A stretch of 5,471 nt of DNA from Planctomycetales bacterium (lineage in GTDB: Bacteria > Planctomycetota > Planctomycetia > Pirellulales > Thermoguttaceae): NCBI GenBank assembly GCA_007127495.1, contig SKZG01000126.1:1-5471 (forward strand), read 5' to 3'. The notes beneath the pieces are model-generated. The model did no database searches. It worked only from the letters and a program-made list of their open reading frames with translations, and was not told the DNA's origin. This document shows, piece after piece, positions 1 through 5,471 of the stretch. Both the position numbers and the translations under genes were made by a program. Numbering within the stretch: position 1 is the first letter of the stretch; each line of letters begins with the position of its first letter.

Positions 1-62
1 AGTGACACCAATTGGCACACCCCCCTGGGAGCGGTTATCCTGAACCTATACAATGGCTTGGC

Positions 63-70
63 CAAAAAAT
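63..70. repeat. Left 8-bp target-site duplication of the MITE
   Basis: CAAAAAAT directly abuts the left terminal inverted repeat and is repeated exactly at the right end. The match reads as 11 bp (62-72 versus 171-181) because the bases at the element's ends happen to match the opposite flank. Taking GG...CC as the element ends gives exactly 8 bp. Confidence 0.8.
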
Positions 71-171
71 GGCTCTTCCGTTTCTAAGTGCAGGCCGCTT
101 TACTGTAGTAGGCACACGCCGTGTGCCGTCCCGAAAACAAGGGCTGTCTGGCACTTAGAAACGGAAGAGCC
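71..171. mobile_element. 101-bp MITE-like element, probably ISL3-type ends
   Basis: Seen directly: positions 71-91 (starting GGCTCTTCCGTTTC) are the exact reverse complement of 151-171, giving 21-bp perfect terminal inverted repeats around a 59-bp core. Just outside the ends, the 8 bp CAAAAAAT occurs at 63-70 and again at 172-179, as expected for a target-site duplication. The element is far too short to encode a transposase, so it would be a non-autonomous derivative moved in trans. From memory, ISL3-family insertion sequences have ends starting GGCTCTTC and make 8-bp duplications, and corynebacterial IS31831-type ends look very similar. The family assignment is therefore an inference from ends and duplication length. 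The perfect arms and exact duplication suggest a fairly recent insertion. It lies in non-coding DNA and breaks no visible gene. Confidence 0.82.
111..127. repeat. Compact palindrome inside the MITE core
   Basis: GGCACACG-C-CGTGTGCC is a perfect 8-bp inverted repeat around a single central base. As RNA or single-stranded DNA it would fold as a 7-bp stem with a GCC loop. It is preceded by a smaller inverted repeat, TACT-GT-AGTA (101-110). There is no T-run after it, so it does not look like an intrinsic terminator. I have an unverified memory of similar GGCACAC...GTGTGCC palindromes recurring in planctomycete intergenic DNA. It could be a protein-binding site, a structural part of the element, or an older repeat captured by it. 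Confidence 0.65.
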
Positions 172-179
172 CAAAAAAT
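172..179. repeat. Right 8-bp target-site duplication of the MITE
   Basis: CAAAAAAT directly follows the right terminal inverted repeat and is the exact copy of 63-70. Removing 71-179 would restore an uninterrupted GGCCAAAAAATGGACC at the inferred empty site. The AT-rich target stands out in this GC-rich region. Confidence 0.8.
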
Positions 180-236
180 GGACCAGTCGCCGGCCGGCCC
201 GTGAACTTACTTTAGGACCATTTGGGGGCTTTTCGT

Positions 237-302
237 TAGCGGAGCGGCGCGAGCCGCCCGGTTTTCCAACTGTAATACCGGACGGCTCGTGCCGTGCCGC
301 TA
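237..302. repeat. 66-nt long imperfect inverted repeat (REP-like hairpin)
   Basis: Seen directly: 237-262 pairs with 277-302. The outer six base pairs (TAGCGG with CCGCTA) are followed by one A/G mismatch. Then come 13 pairs (244-256 with 283-295, including two G-U), one C/A mismatch, and five further pairs (258-262 with 277-281), leaving a 14-nt loop. Twenty-four of 26 opposed positions pair, well beyond chance even in GC-rich DNA. The large loop and lack of a T-tract argue against an intrinsic terminator. The motif TTAGCGGAGCGGCGCGAGCCGCC resembles, to my memory, dispersed palindromic repeats common in planctomycete intergenic regions; that is unverified. It sits about 80 nt upstream of the radical SAM start and could lie in its leader. 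Confidence 0.75.
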
Positions 303-381
303 CAAGGTAAGTGGCATGGGGCGCCTCCCCCTTTTCCGCCAGGCTCTGACAGACAACCGACACACCGATCGACCACCCCCG

Positions 382-1572
382 ATGCTGCCTCGACTCCTGT
401 ACCGGATGACCACCGAGATTTCGCCGCGACTCCTTTTCAAGGCCGGGCACTTGTGGGTGTTCAAGGGCGATCGGGCCATGCGCGCCTACCGGAAACGACT
501 GAAGCGGGGCGAACTCTTTCCGCCCTTCCTCTTCCTCGCCCTCACCAACGCCTGCAACCTCCGCTGCAACGGCTGCTGGATTCAGGCCGGCGAGGCCCCG
601 AGGCACCTCCCACTCGACGACGTCCATCGCCTGATCGAGGCGGGCAAGCGGCAGAAGGCCTACTTCTACACCCTGCTGGGCGGCGAGCCGATGCTCTACC
701 CGCAGCTCTGGGAAATCGTCGAGGCGCATCCCGAGTGCTATTTCCAGATCATCACCAACGGCATGTTCTTCGACGCCGCGAGCGTCGAGCAGGTCCGGCG
801 GCTCGGGAACATCACGCCGCTGGTAAGCATCGACGGGTTCGCGCCGGAGAACGACGCCCGCCGGGGCCGGGGCACGTTCGAGGCCGCCGTCGAGGGCATC
901 GAGCGGCTGCGGAAGGCGAAGCTGCTGTTCGGCGTGGCCACCACGGTAACCGGCCGCAACCTCGACGAGGTCACGGCCGACGAGTACGTGCGCTACTTCA
1001 TCGACCGCGGCGCGATGTACCTTTGGTACTACGTGTTCCGGCCTGTCGGACCCGCCCCCTCGCCCGAGTTCTGTGTCGACCGCGAGAAGATGCTCACCCT
1101 GCGCCGGCGGCTGCTGGCACTGCGGCGGCGGCATCCGATCATTCTGATCGACACGTACTGGAACGCGGCGGGGGAGGCGGTGTGTCCGGCCGCGCAGGGG
1201 CTGGGGTTCCACATCGGCCCAGGCGGCAGCATTGAGCCCTGCCCCCCGCTGAGCTTCGCGTGCGAGAACCTTGCCGACCATGAGGGCGACCTGTTCCGCA
1301 CGATCGACGGCAGCCGGTTCCTTCGCGGCTTCCAGCAGTTCGTTTCCGAGCGGACTCGCGGGTGTGTCATTTTGGAGCATCCGCAGGAGCTGGCCCGCTT
1401 CATCGAGGAAAGCGGCGCCGCCGACCACAGCGGCCGCGATGCGCTGGCCGAGATCGCCGCCTCGCCGCCGCGCAGCAGCCACCACCTGCCCGGCGAAGAA
1501 ATGCCCGAAGACTACTGGGTCTATCGCTTCCTCAAGCGGAAACTTTTCTTCGGGATGGGCGGCTATGGATAA
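382..1572 (+). CDS. Radical SAM/SPASM-type protein, substrate unknown
   Basis: The product (396 residues from ATG 382) carries the radical SAM cluster motif CNLRCNGC, with cysteines at residues 58, 62 and 65. These bind the [4Fe-4S] cluster that cleaves S-adenosylmethionine. A GGEP motif at 100-103 contacts SAM, and the ITNG stretch near 125 is typical of the barrel. The C-terminal third has cysteines at 268, 287 (EPCP), 295 and 328 around a GPGGSIEPCP segment, the pattern of a SPASM or twitch domain holding an auxiliary cluster. No signal peptide or membrane segment is seen, so it is probably cytosolic. The substrate cannot be read from sequence. It is not an EpmB-type lysine aminomutase. 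Start choice is uncertain: no Shine-Dalgarno precedes 382. ATG 316 has AAGG at 304-307 at reasonable spacing but adds an unfamiliar N-terminus, ATG 406 is also possible, and GTG 289 lies inside the upstream hairpin. The family is sure; the function is not. Confidence 0.9.
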   Translation: MLPRLLYRMTTEISPRLLFKAGHLWVFKGDRAMRAYRKRLKRGELFPPFLFLALTNACNLRCNGCWIQAGEAPRHLPLDDVHRLIEAGKRQKAYFYTLLGGEPMLYPQLWEIVEAHPECYFQIITNGMFFDAASVEQVRRLGNITPLVSIDGFAPENDARRGRGTFEAAVEGIERLRKAKLLFGVATTVTGRNLDEVTADEYVRYFIDRGAMYLWYYVFRPVGPAPSPEFCVDREKMLTLRRRLLALRRRHPIILIDTYWNAAGEAVCPAAQGLGFHIGPGGSIEPCPPLSFACENLADHEGDLFRTIDGSRFLRGFQQFVSERTRGCVILEHPQELARFIEESGAADHSGRDALAEIAASPPRSSHHLPGEEMPEDYWVYRFLKRKLFFGMGGYG

Positions 1573-1598
1573 CCGTTCCCGGGGGGCTGTGGCCAAGT

Positions 1599-1648
1599 TT
1601 CGCGGCGCGCGGGCGTTGTCCACGGGAAGCCCAGGTTGCGGCCGCGAA
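1599..1648. repeat. GC-rich inverted repeat in the leader region of the EF-P gene
   Basis: TTCGCGGC (1599-1606) is the exact reverse complement of GCCGCGAA (1641-1648). Inside it, CGC/GCG (1608-1610 with 1638-1640) and GGGC/GCCC (1611-1614 with 1629-1632) can extend the fold. No T-run follows, so it is not a standard terminator for the radical SAM gene. It might be a leader structure for the EF-P gene or a chance product of high GC. No well-spaced promoter could be picked in the 134-nt gap at 1573-1706. Confidence 0.3.
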
Positions 1649-1706
1649 CATAAGGTCCGCCGGCTCACATTCATATTCAAACCCCTTTCTCACGTGAGTA
1701 CTTACG

Positions 1707-2270
1707 ATGCAAGCGAAAGACATTAAACGAGGTGCGATTGTCAACTACGGCGATGCGCCGTGTATGATCGAGTCGGTGTCGGTGCAAAGCCCGTCGGCCC
1801 GGGGCGCCGCCACCTTCTACAAATTCCGGGCCCGGAACCTGATCACGAAGCAGAAGGTCGACATCACGCTGCGCGGCGGCGAGGGGCTCGACGAGGCCGA
1901 CTTCCGCCGCCGGCAGGTCAAGTACCTCTACGCCGACGCCGCCGACATGGTGTTCATGGACCAGGAGAACTACGAGCAGTACTCGCTCGCCAAGGACGAC
2001 CTCGAGGACGAGAGCAAATACATTACCGAGGACCTCGACGGGCTGCAAGCGCTCCTCTACAATGACCAGTGCGTGGGCGTGGCGCTTCCCGTGACGGTGG
2101 AGCTGAAAGTCGCCCAGTGCGACCCGAGCGTCAAGGGCGACTCGGCCACCGGCCGCACCAAGCCCGCCACGCTCGAAACCGGGCTGGTCATCCAGGTGCC
2201 CGAGTACCTTAAAGAGGGCGAGGTCGTCAAGGTCGACACGCGCAGCGGCGAGTATCTGTCGAGGGCATAA
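1707..2270 (+). CDS. efpL: Elongation factor P, EfpL (YeiP) type
   Basis: This 187-residue protein has the full three-domain EF-P length: an N-terminal KOW-like domain (about 2-63), an OB domain (67-125) and a second OB domain (129-185). The family signature lies at 152-171 (KPATLETGLVIQVPEYL). EF-P binds between the ribosomal P and E sites and helps peptide-bond formation at polyproline and similar stalls. The tip loop reads QSPSARGAATFYK (27-39), with Arg32 where canonical E. coli EF-P has the beta-lysylated Lys34. This closely matches E. coli YeiP/EfpL (QSPTARGAATLYK as I recall it), which works without modification. The C-terminal GEVVKVDTRSGEYLSR is more like canonical EF-P than YeiP, so the protein looks intermediate. 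ATG 1707 is preceded by a weak GTGAG about 8 nt upstream. The regulator gene follows after 36 nt. The EF-P call is near certain; the EfpL subtype is likely. Confidence 0.93.
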   Translation: MQAKDIKRGAIVNYGDAPCMIESVSVQSPSARGAATFYKFRARNLITKQKVDITLRGGEGLDEADFRRRQVKYLYADAADMVFMDQENYEQYSLAKDDLEDESKYITEDLDGLQALLYNDQCVGVALPVTVELKVAQCDPSVKGDSATGRTKPATLETGLVIQVPEYLKEGEVVKVDTRSGEYLSRA

Positions 2271-2306
2271 GCCGCACATGCCAGTCTTCCTGCAAAGGGA
2301 CATCCT

Positions 2307-3500
2307 ATGAAACAACCTAAAACGCGTCGGGTGGCGGTGATGCTCGACCTGGGCTGGGCTCTGAAGCGGCACACCGCCGTTTTTGCCGGTACGCAGCGGT
2401 TCGCGCGGGAGCACGGCTGGACGTCAACCGTGGACGAGTTCGCTCGCGACACGCTCCTGCGGCGATCGTCGAAGTCCGTGCCCTACGACGGGATCATCGC
2501 CCGCGCGTCGAAGCGACTGGCCGAGCAGGCCGCCCGGCACCACCTGCCGCTGGTCAATGTCTGGTTCAGTTCGCCCGCGCGCGACATGCTGCCGGGTGTG
2601 TTCGGCGATTTCGCGGCCGCGGGACGGATGCGGGCCGAGCATCTCTTGGCCCGCGGCTTCCGCAACTTCGCCGCCTTGGTTTCGCGCCGCGACCTCGCTC
2701 ACGATCTGGAGGGGCGCGAGTTTCAGCGATTGGTCTGCGAAGCAGGCGGTTCGTGTGCGACGGCCGAGATCTCGATGGACCCGTACCGCGACCTGGCGGC
2801 ATGGCGCAGGACCGTGCGAATCATTGCAGATTGGATGGATGGCTGGCGGTTGCCGATCGGCGTCTACGTGGGCGCCGACCAGACGGGTCGCTACGTGGCG
2901 CAAACGTGCCTGGCGCGCGGCTGGCGCGTGCCGCAGGAGGTGGCGCTGGTCTGCGGGAGAAACGAGGAGTCGTATTGCCTGCACCCCCGGCCGTCGCTGA
3001 CCAGCGTGGAGATGGGCTACGAGCGCGTCGGCTACGAGGCCGCGCAATTGCTGGATCGGCTGATGAACGAAGATGCAAGGGCCCGAAGACGCAGAGCGAA
3101 GGCGGAACCGGAGCACGTCTTCGTGCCCCCGCTGGCCCTCGTGGTCCGCGAATCGACCGACTTCTGTGCCGTCGAAGACGAATTGATCGCCGCGTCGATG
3201 GAGTTCATCTTCGCAAACTCGCATCGGCCGATCGGCCCGGAGGAGGTCGCCCAAGCCGTGATCACGGAACTCCGGACGTTGCAGCGACGGTTTCGCACGC
3301 AACTCGACCGATCGATCGCCGCCGAGATTCGCCGCGTTCGCATCGAGCGGGCGAAGCGGGAACTCGCCCAGACGGACGAGTCCATGAAAACCATTGCCCG
3401 CAAGGTGGGCTTCGTCAAGCCGAAGCAGATGCACCAGGTCTTCTGCCGAGACGTCGGCGTGACGCCGACGGAGTATCGCCGGCAGCGACGCGTGCATTAG
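2307..3500 (+). CDS. XylR-like AraC-family transcription regulator with LacI-type sensor domain
   Basis: The 397-residue product has the architecture and length of E. coli XylR (392 aa). A periplasmic-binding-protein-like ligand domain spans about residues 7-285, with LacI-type features: YDGIIAR at 60-66, the subdomain-crossing region near 99-112, and GWRVPQEVALV through LTSVEMGYERVGYEAAQLL at 205-249. A C-terminal AraC-type DNA-binding domain follows (about 292-393). Its second helix-turn-helix is clear (MKTIARKVGFVKPKQMHQVFCRDVGVTPTEYR). The first (VAQAVITELRTLQRRF) is recognisable but lacks the usual Gly-Val-Ser turn. Such proteins usually bind a sugar and activate catabolic or transport genes. 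No sugar operon is visible here, so ligand and targets are unknown. A possible ribosome site AAAGGGA ends about 6 nt before ATG 2307. It may share a transcript with the EF-P gene, 36 nt upstream. A short Arg-rich linker sits at 257-266. Confidence 0.92.
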   Translation: MKQPKTRRVAVMLDLGWALKRHTAVFAGTQRFAREHGWTSTVDEFARDTLLRRSSKSVPYDGIIARASKRLAEQAARHHLPLVNVWFSSPARDMLPGVFGDFAAAGRMRAEHLLARGFRNFAALVSRRDLAHDLEGREFQRLVCEAGGSCATAEISMDPYRDLAAWRRTVRIIADWMDGWRLPIGVYVGADQTGRYVAQTCLARGWRVPQEVALVCGRNEESYCLHPRPSLTSVEMGYERVGYEAAQLLDRLMNEDARARRRRAKAEPEHVFVPPLALVVRESTDFCAVEDELIAASMEFIFANSHRPIGPEEVAQAVITELRTLQRRFRTQLDRSIAAEIRRVRIERAKRELAQTDESMKTIARKVGFVKPKQMHQVFCRDVGVTPTEYRRQRRVH

Positions 3501-3516
3501 TCCAGCAACAAGATAC

Positions 3517-5471
3517 TCACTTCACCGGTGTCAGCGTGAAGTCCCTGATGGTCACGCCCTTGAGGCCTGCATCCTGATCGCGCGAGAAGCTGAGCACGTT
3601 CCGGCCTTGTTGCAGGGTGATCTCGACCGGTTCGGTCACGTCCCACATGCCGACGGTGAACGGCAGGGCGATGTCCACCGGGCCGGAGCCATTGGCCTTG
3701 ACCGAGAGCCGCTGCTTCCAACTGGGTGTGACCACCCGCGCGGTGATCGTGTATTTGCCTGCTGCCGGGGCGTCGAAGACGTATTCGAAGTCCTCGGGTT
3801 CGCCGAGCCGGCTGTAGTGAAGCTGCTTGCCGCCAAGATTGCTCGGCATGAAGATGATTTTGCCCGTGCTCTCGGTCGGTTTGCTGCAGGCGACCGCGGG
3901 AATCGTGATCACGCCGTTGCCGTCGATGGTGATTGCGCAGTCCTCCTCGCTCAAGGTCACCCTCGCGATGTCCACCTTCTCCTTGGTTTCGTTGGCCTCG
4001 CCGATGTCCTCGCCGACCGCGGCGAGCGTCCTGGCATCGGCATCGAGAATGATTCTCCGTTGCGTGTACAGTGCCACGCCGTTCCAGAAGGCGGGATCGC
4101 CGGTAAGGAAGCCGAAGGTGCGTGCCTCACCCATGGCATCGCCGATCCATTGGGCGCGCAGGACCTGCATGTACGGCTCTCCGGTCATCCGCGCCTGCGT
4201 CATGGCCAGGAAATCGAGGTCGTTGAGGCGGCCCCCGCCGGTTGCCGGTATCCAACCCCAGCCCCAGCCAGCGCCGAGGCAGATGACCCAGCCGTCGGGC
4301 GTCCAGCGGGCCAGTGCGGCATGGCCGCGCTGGGGGCGGGCGATGGTGGGGACGCCGAAGGCGCGCAGGATGAAGCGGCCGATGAAGGCGCGGCGGCCGC
4401 ACACGCCGCCGTTCTTGAGGATGTTCTGGAAGAAGTGCAGCCGGTCCTCGTCGTATTGGTTGTCTTGGGAGCCGTATCGGACGTCGCTGCGGACGATCGC
4501 CGCGTAGCGCCAGTTGTAGTCATCGGTGGTGACGTGGTCCGGCCGGTAGTTGCGGAGCATCTGGCGCCCCCAGGTGAGGATTTCCTCCGGCTCCTCCCCG
4601 TTGACGACCATGCGAAGGTCCCAACTGCTCAGGTCCTTGAAGGCCGGGTCCAATTCACCGTCGAGGAAGGCCTTCTCGAAATGGAGGTAGCGCTTTACCG
4701 GATCCACGTGCTCCGGGCCGTCCGTGTCGGCCTTGGCATTGGTCTGCTTGACCGGCACCGCGTGCTCGAGGGCGGTGGCCAGGGCCAGGCGCTGCAGCAC
4801 GCCTTCGCCGGCCTTGTTGCCGGCCTTCAGGATGGCGGTATAGATTTGCATCGCTTCGCCGTAGTTGCCGCCCATCGCGCCATTCGCAGCGGCGATCCTC
4901 ACCATCAGGTCGCCATTGGCCAGCAACTGCCCGATCAGCTTTTCTTGCCCGGGGCCCCGTGCGGCGAACTCGGCCAGCCGGCGCGGCGTAGCCTCGCTCA
5001 AGAGGACGTATTCCGCGAGCTTGGCGTCCAGCTTGTCGCTGGTCAGCAGGGAATCGAGCCCCATGCCCTCGACTGTCTTGAGGGTCCGGGCGACGGCCTG
5101 CTCGAAGGCCGACTCGGCTTCCGCCAGTTGTTTCTCCACTTGGGGCCGTTCGCGCCGTGCCTTGTCGAGCGCCGCCTGGCGCTCCACGAGTGCCGCTTGC
5201 CCGGCTTTGAGGCCCTCCTGCGCTTTGGCCAATGCTTCCTGCGCCGCCTGGCGCTCGGCGTCGGTGGCGGCGCTCGCGAGCCTCTTCTGTGCCTCCTCGA
5301 TACCTGCTTCGGCGCCCCCAATCCACTTGCCCTTGGCATGGGCCACCAGGGCTTCTGCCGCTTGCAGTTCACCGGCCCTTATGTGTGCGGCATCGAGCGC
5401 GGCCTTCGCGGCTTTCTCGGCCTCCCGGGCCGTGGTGTAGGCGGCCTTCTTCCGTTCGTCCACCGCTGAGA
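3517..5471 (-). CDS. Partial gene: coiled coil, transglutaminase-like core and CBM-like C-terminal domain
   Basis: The reading frame is open to the right edge. The first in-window start, GTG at 5461-5463, falls inside a coiled coil, so the true N-terminus and any signal peptide probably lie outside. Residue numbers are from that GTG (648 aa to the stop). Residues 1-130 are Ala/Glu/Lys/Gln-rich coiled coil. A helical segment follows to about 315. Residues 318-405 match the transglutaminase-like (papain-like) core: IVRSDVRY, then NGGVCGRRAF with Cys355, a GRFILRAFGVPTIAR helix-strand, and GHAALARW with His381. The usual Asp about 15 residues after the His is not there (CLGAGW). Tryptophans cluster in GWGWGWI (400-405). 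Residues 530-648 are beta-rich with GKYTITARVV and LQQGRNVLSFSR, as in CBM6/35-like galactose-binding folds. Such architecture suggests an extracytoplasmic protein acting on peptide or glycan, but activity is unproven. Its stop lies 16 nt from the convergent regulator's stop. Confidence 0.85.
   Translation of the reverse strand, partial: SAVDERKKAAYTTAREAEKAAKAALDAAHIRAGELQAAEALVAHAKGKWIGGAEAGIEEAQKRLASAATDAERQAAQEALAKAQEGLKAGQAALVERQAALDKARRERPQVEKQLAEAESAFEQAVARTLKTVEGMGLDSLLTSDKLDAKLAEYVLLSEATPRRLAEFAARGPGQEKLIGQLLANGDLMVRIAAANGAMGGNYGEAMQIYTAILKAGNKAGEGVLQRLALATALEHAVPVKQTNAKADTDGPEHVDPVKRYLHFEKAFLDGELDPAFKDLSSWDLRMVVNGEEPEEILTWGRQMLRNYRPDHVTTDDYNWRYAAIVRSDVRYGSQDNQYDEDRLHFFQNILKNGGVCGRRAFIGRFILRAFGVPTIARPQRGHAALARWTPDGWVICLGAGWGWGWIPATGGGRLNDLDFLAMTQARMTGEPYMQVLRAQWIGDAMGEARTFGFLTGDPAFWNGVALYTQRRIILDADARTLAAVGEDIGEANETKEKVDIARVTLSEEDCAITIDGNGVITIPAVACSKPTESTGKIIFMPSNLGGKQLHYSRLGEPEDFEYVFDAPAAGKYTITARVVTPSWKQRLSVKANGSGPVDIALPFTVGMWDVTEPVEITLQQGRNVLSFSRDQDAGLKGVTIRDFTLTPVK

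Larger units (their letters stand above)
1..381. other. Gene-free, repeat-bearing intergenic region
   Basis: No convincing coding sequence lies before the radical SAM gene. The open frame at 53-310 runs straight through both arms of a MITE-like element and into a hairpin repeat, has no recognisable domain, and is best treated as spurious. The region holds a 101-bp MITE-like insertion with target duplication (63-179), a compact palindrome inside it (111-127) and a long imperfect inverted repeat (237-302). I could not find a well-spaced -35/-10 pair: TTGGCA at 12-17 and TATACA at 47-52 are about 29 nt apart. Whatever lies left of position 1 is unknown, so the direction of the preceding gene cannot be told. 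Confidence 0.7.

Noticed and set aside
12..52. TTGGCA and TATACA as a promoter
   Set aside because: The spacing is about 29 nt, far from the 16-18 nt of a sigma-70 type promoter, and no gene starts at the right distance.
62..181. CRISPR-like repeat pair from the 11-bp direct match
   Set aside because: Only two copies, and the match is fully explained by an 8-bp target duplication plus the symmetric ends of the inserted element.
244..295. Hairpin as an intrinsic terminator
   Set aside because: The loop is 14 nt and no T-run follows either arm, so it does not fit the intrinsic terminator pattern.
53..310. 85-residue open frame near the left edge
   Set aside because: It is built from the MITE arms, the palindrome and the long hairpin repeat, with no domain and no ribosome site. 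Its existence is explained by the repeats.
1616..1624. TTGTCCACG, one mismatch from a high-GC DnaA box
   Set aside because: A single copy, with no cluster, no AT-rich unwinding region and no dnaA or dnaN neighbour. Chance is sufficient.
100..1680. 526-residue open frame on the minus strand
   Set aside because: It lies opposite the radical SAM gene, contains no recognisable domain, and crosses the hairpin and MITE. It is the typical antisense shadow of GC-rich coding DNA.
3607..5469. 620-residue open frame on the plus strand
   Set aside because: It mirrors the minus-strand transglutaminase-like gene. The minus frame contains clear coiled-coil, transglutaminase-like and beta-sandwich patterns, while this frame has only low-information Gly/Val/Arg-rich sequence.

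Overview
The window is GC-rich, non-pathogen-like bacterial DNA. It suggests a member of the Planctomycetota or a neighbouring PVC-type lineage. The grounds are a XylR-type AraC regulator with a LacI-like sensor domain, a radical SAM/SPASM protein of a type I associate with planctomycetes, weak or absent Shine-Dalgarno sequences, a transglutaminase-like protein with a sugar-binding-like C-terminus, and palindromic intergenic repeats that resemble ones I recall from planctomycete genomes. This assignment is an inference from protein style, not a proven placement.

Layout. Positions 1-381 carry no convincing gene but are rich in structure. A 101-bp MITE-like element (71-171) has perfect 21-bp terminal inverted repeats and an exact 8-bp target duplication (CAAAAAAT), with a compact palindrome at its centre. 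It is followed by a separate 66-nt imperfect inverted repeat (237-302). Then come three genes on the + strand: a radical SAM/SPASM protein (382-1572), an elongation factor P of the EfpL/YeiP type (1707-2270), and a XylR-like transcription regulator (2307-3500). The last two are 36 nt apart and could be co-transcribed. The radical SAM gene is separated from them by 134 nt containing a modest GC-rich inverted repeat. On the - strand, running in from the right edge and ending 16 nt from the regulator's stop, is the 3' part of a long gene (3517-5471). It encodes an alanine-rich coiled coil, a transglutaminase-like core and a C-terminal beta-rich, CBM-like domain.

How the parts relate. EfpL-type factors relieve ribosome stalling at proline-rich and other difficult motifs, using an arginine at the loop tip rather than a modified lysine. 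The adjacent radical SAM enzyme is therefore unlikely to be an EF-P modification enzyme, and it is not of the EpmB type. The regulator probably senses a sugar or similar small ligand; its targets are not evident here. I see no clear multi-gene defence or biosynthetic system. The strongest unlisted signals are the ISL3-like MITE, the long hairpin repeat, and the transglutaminase-like protein that keeps its Cys and His but lacks an acidic residue at the usual third position.
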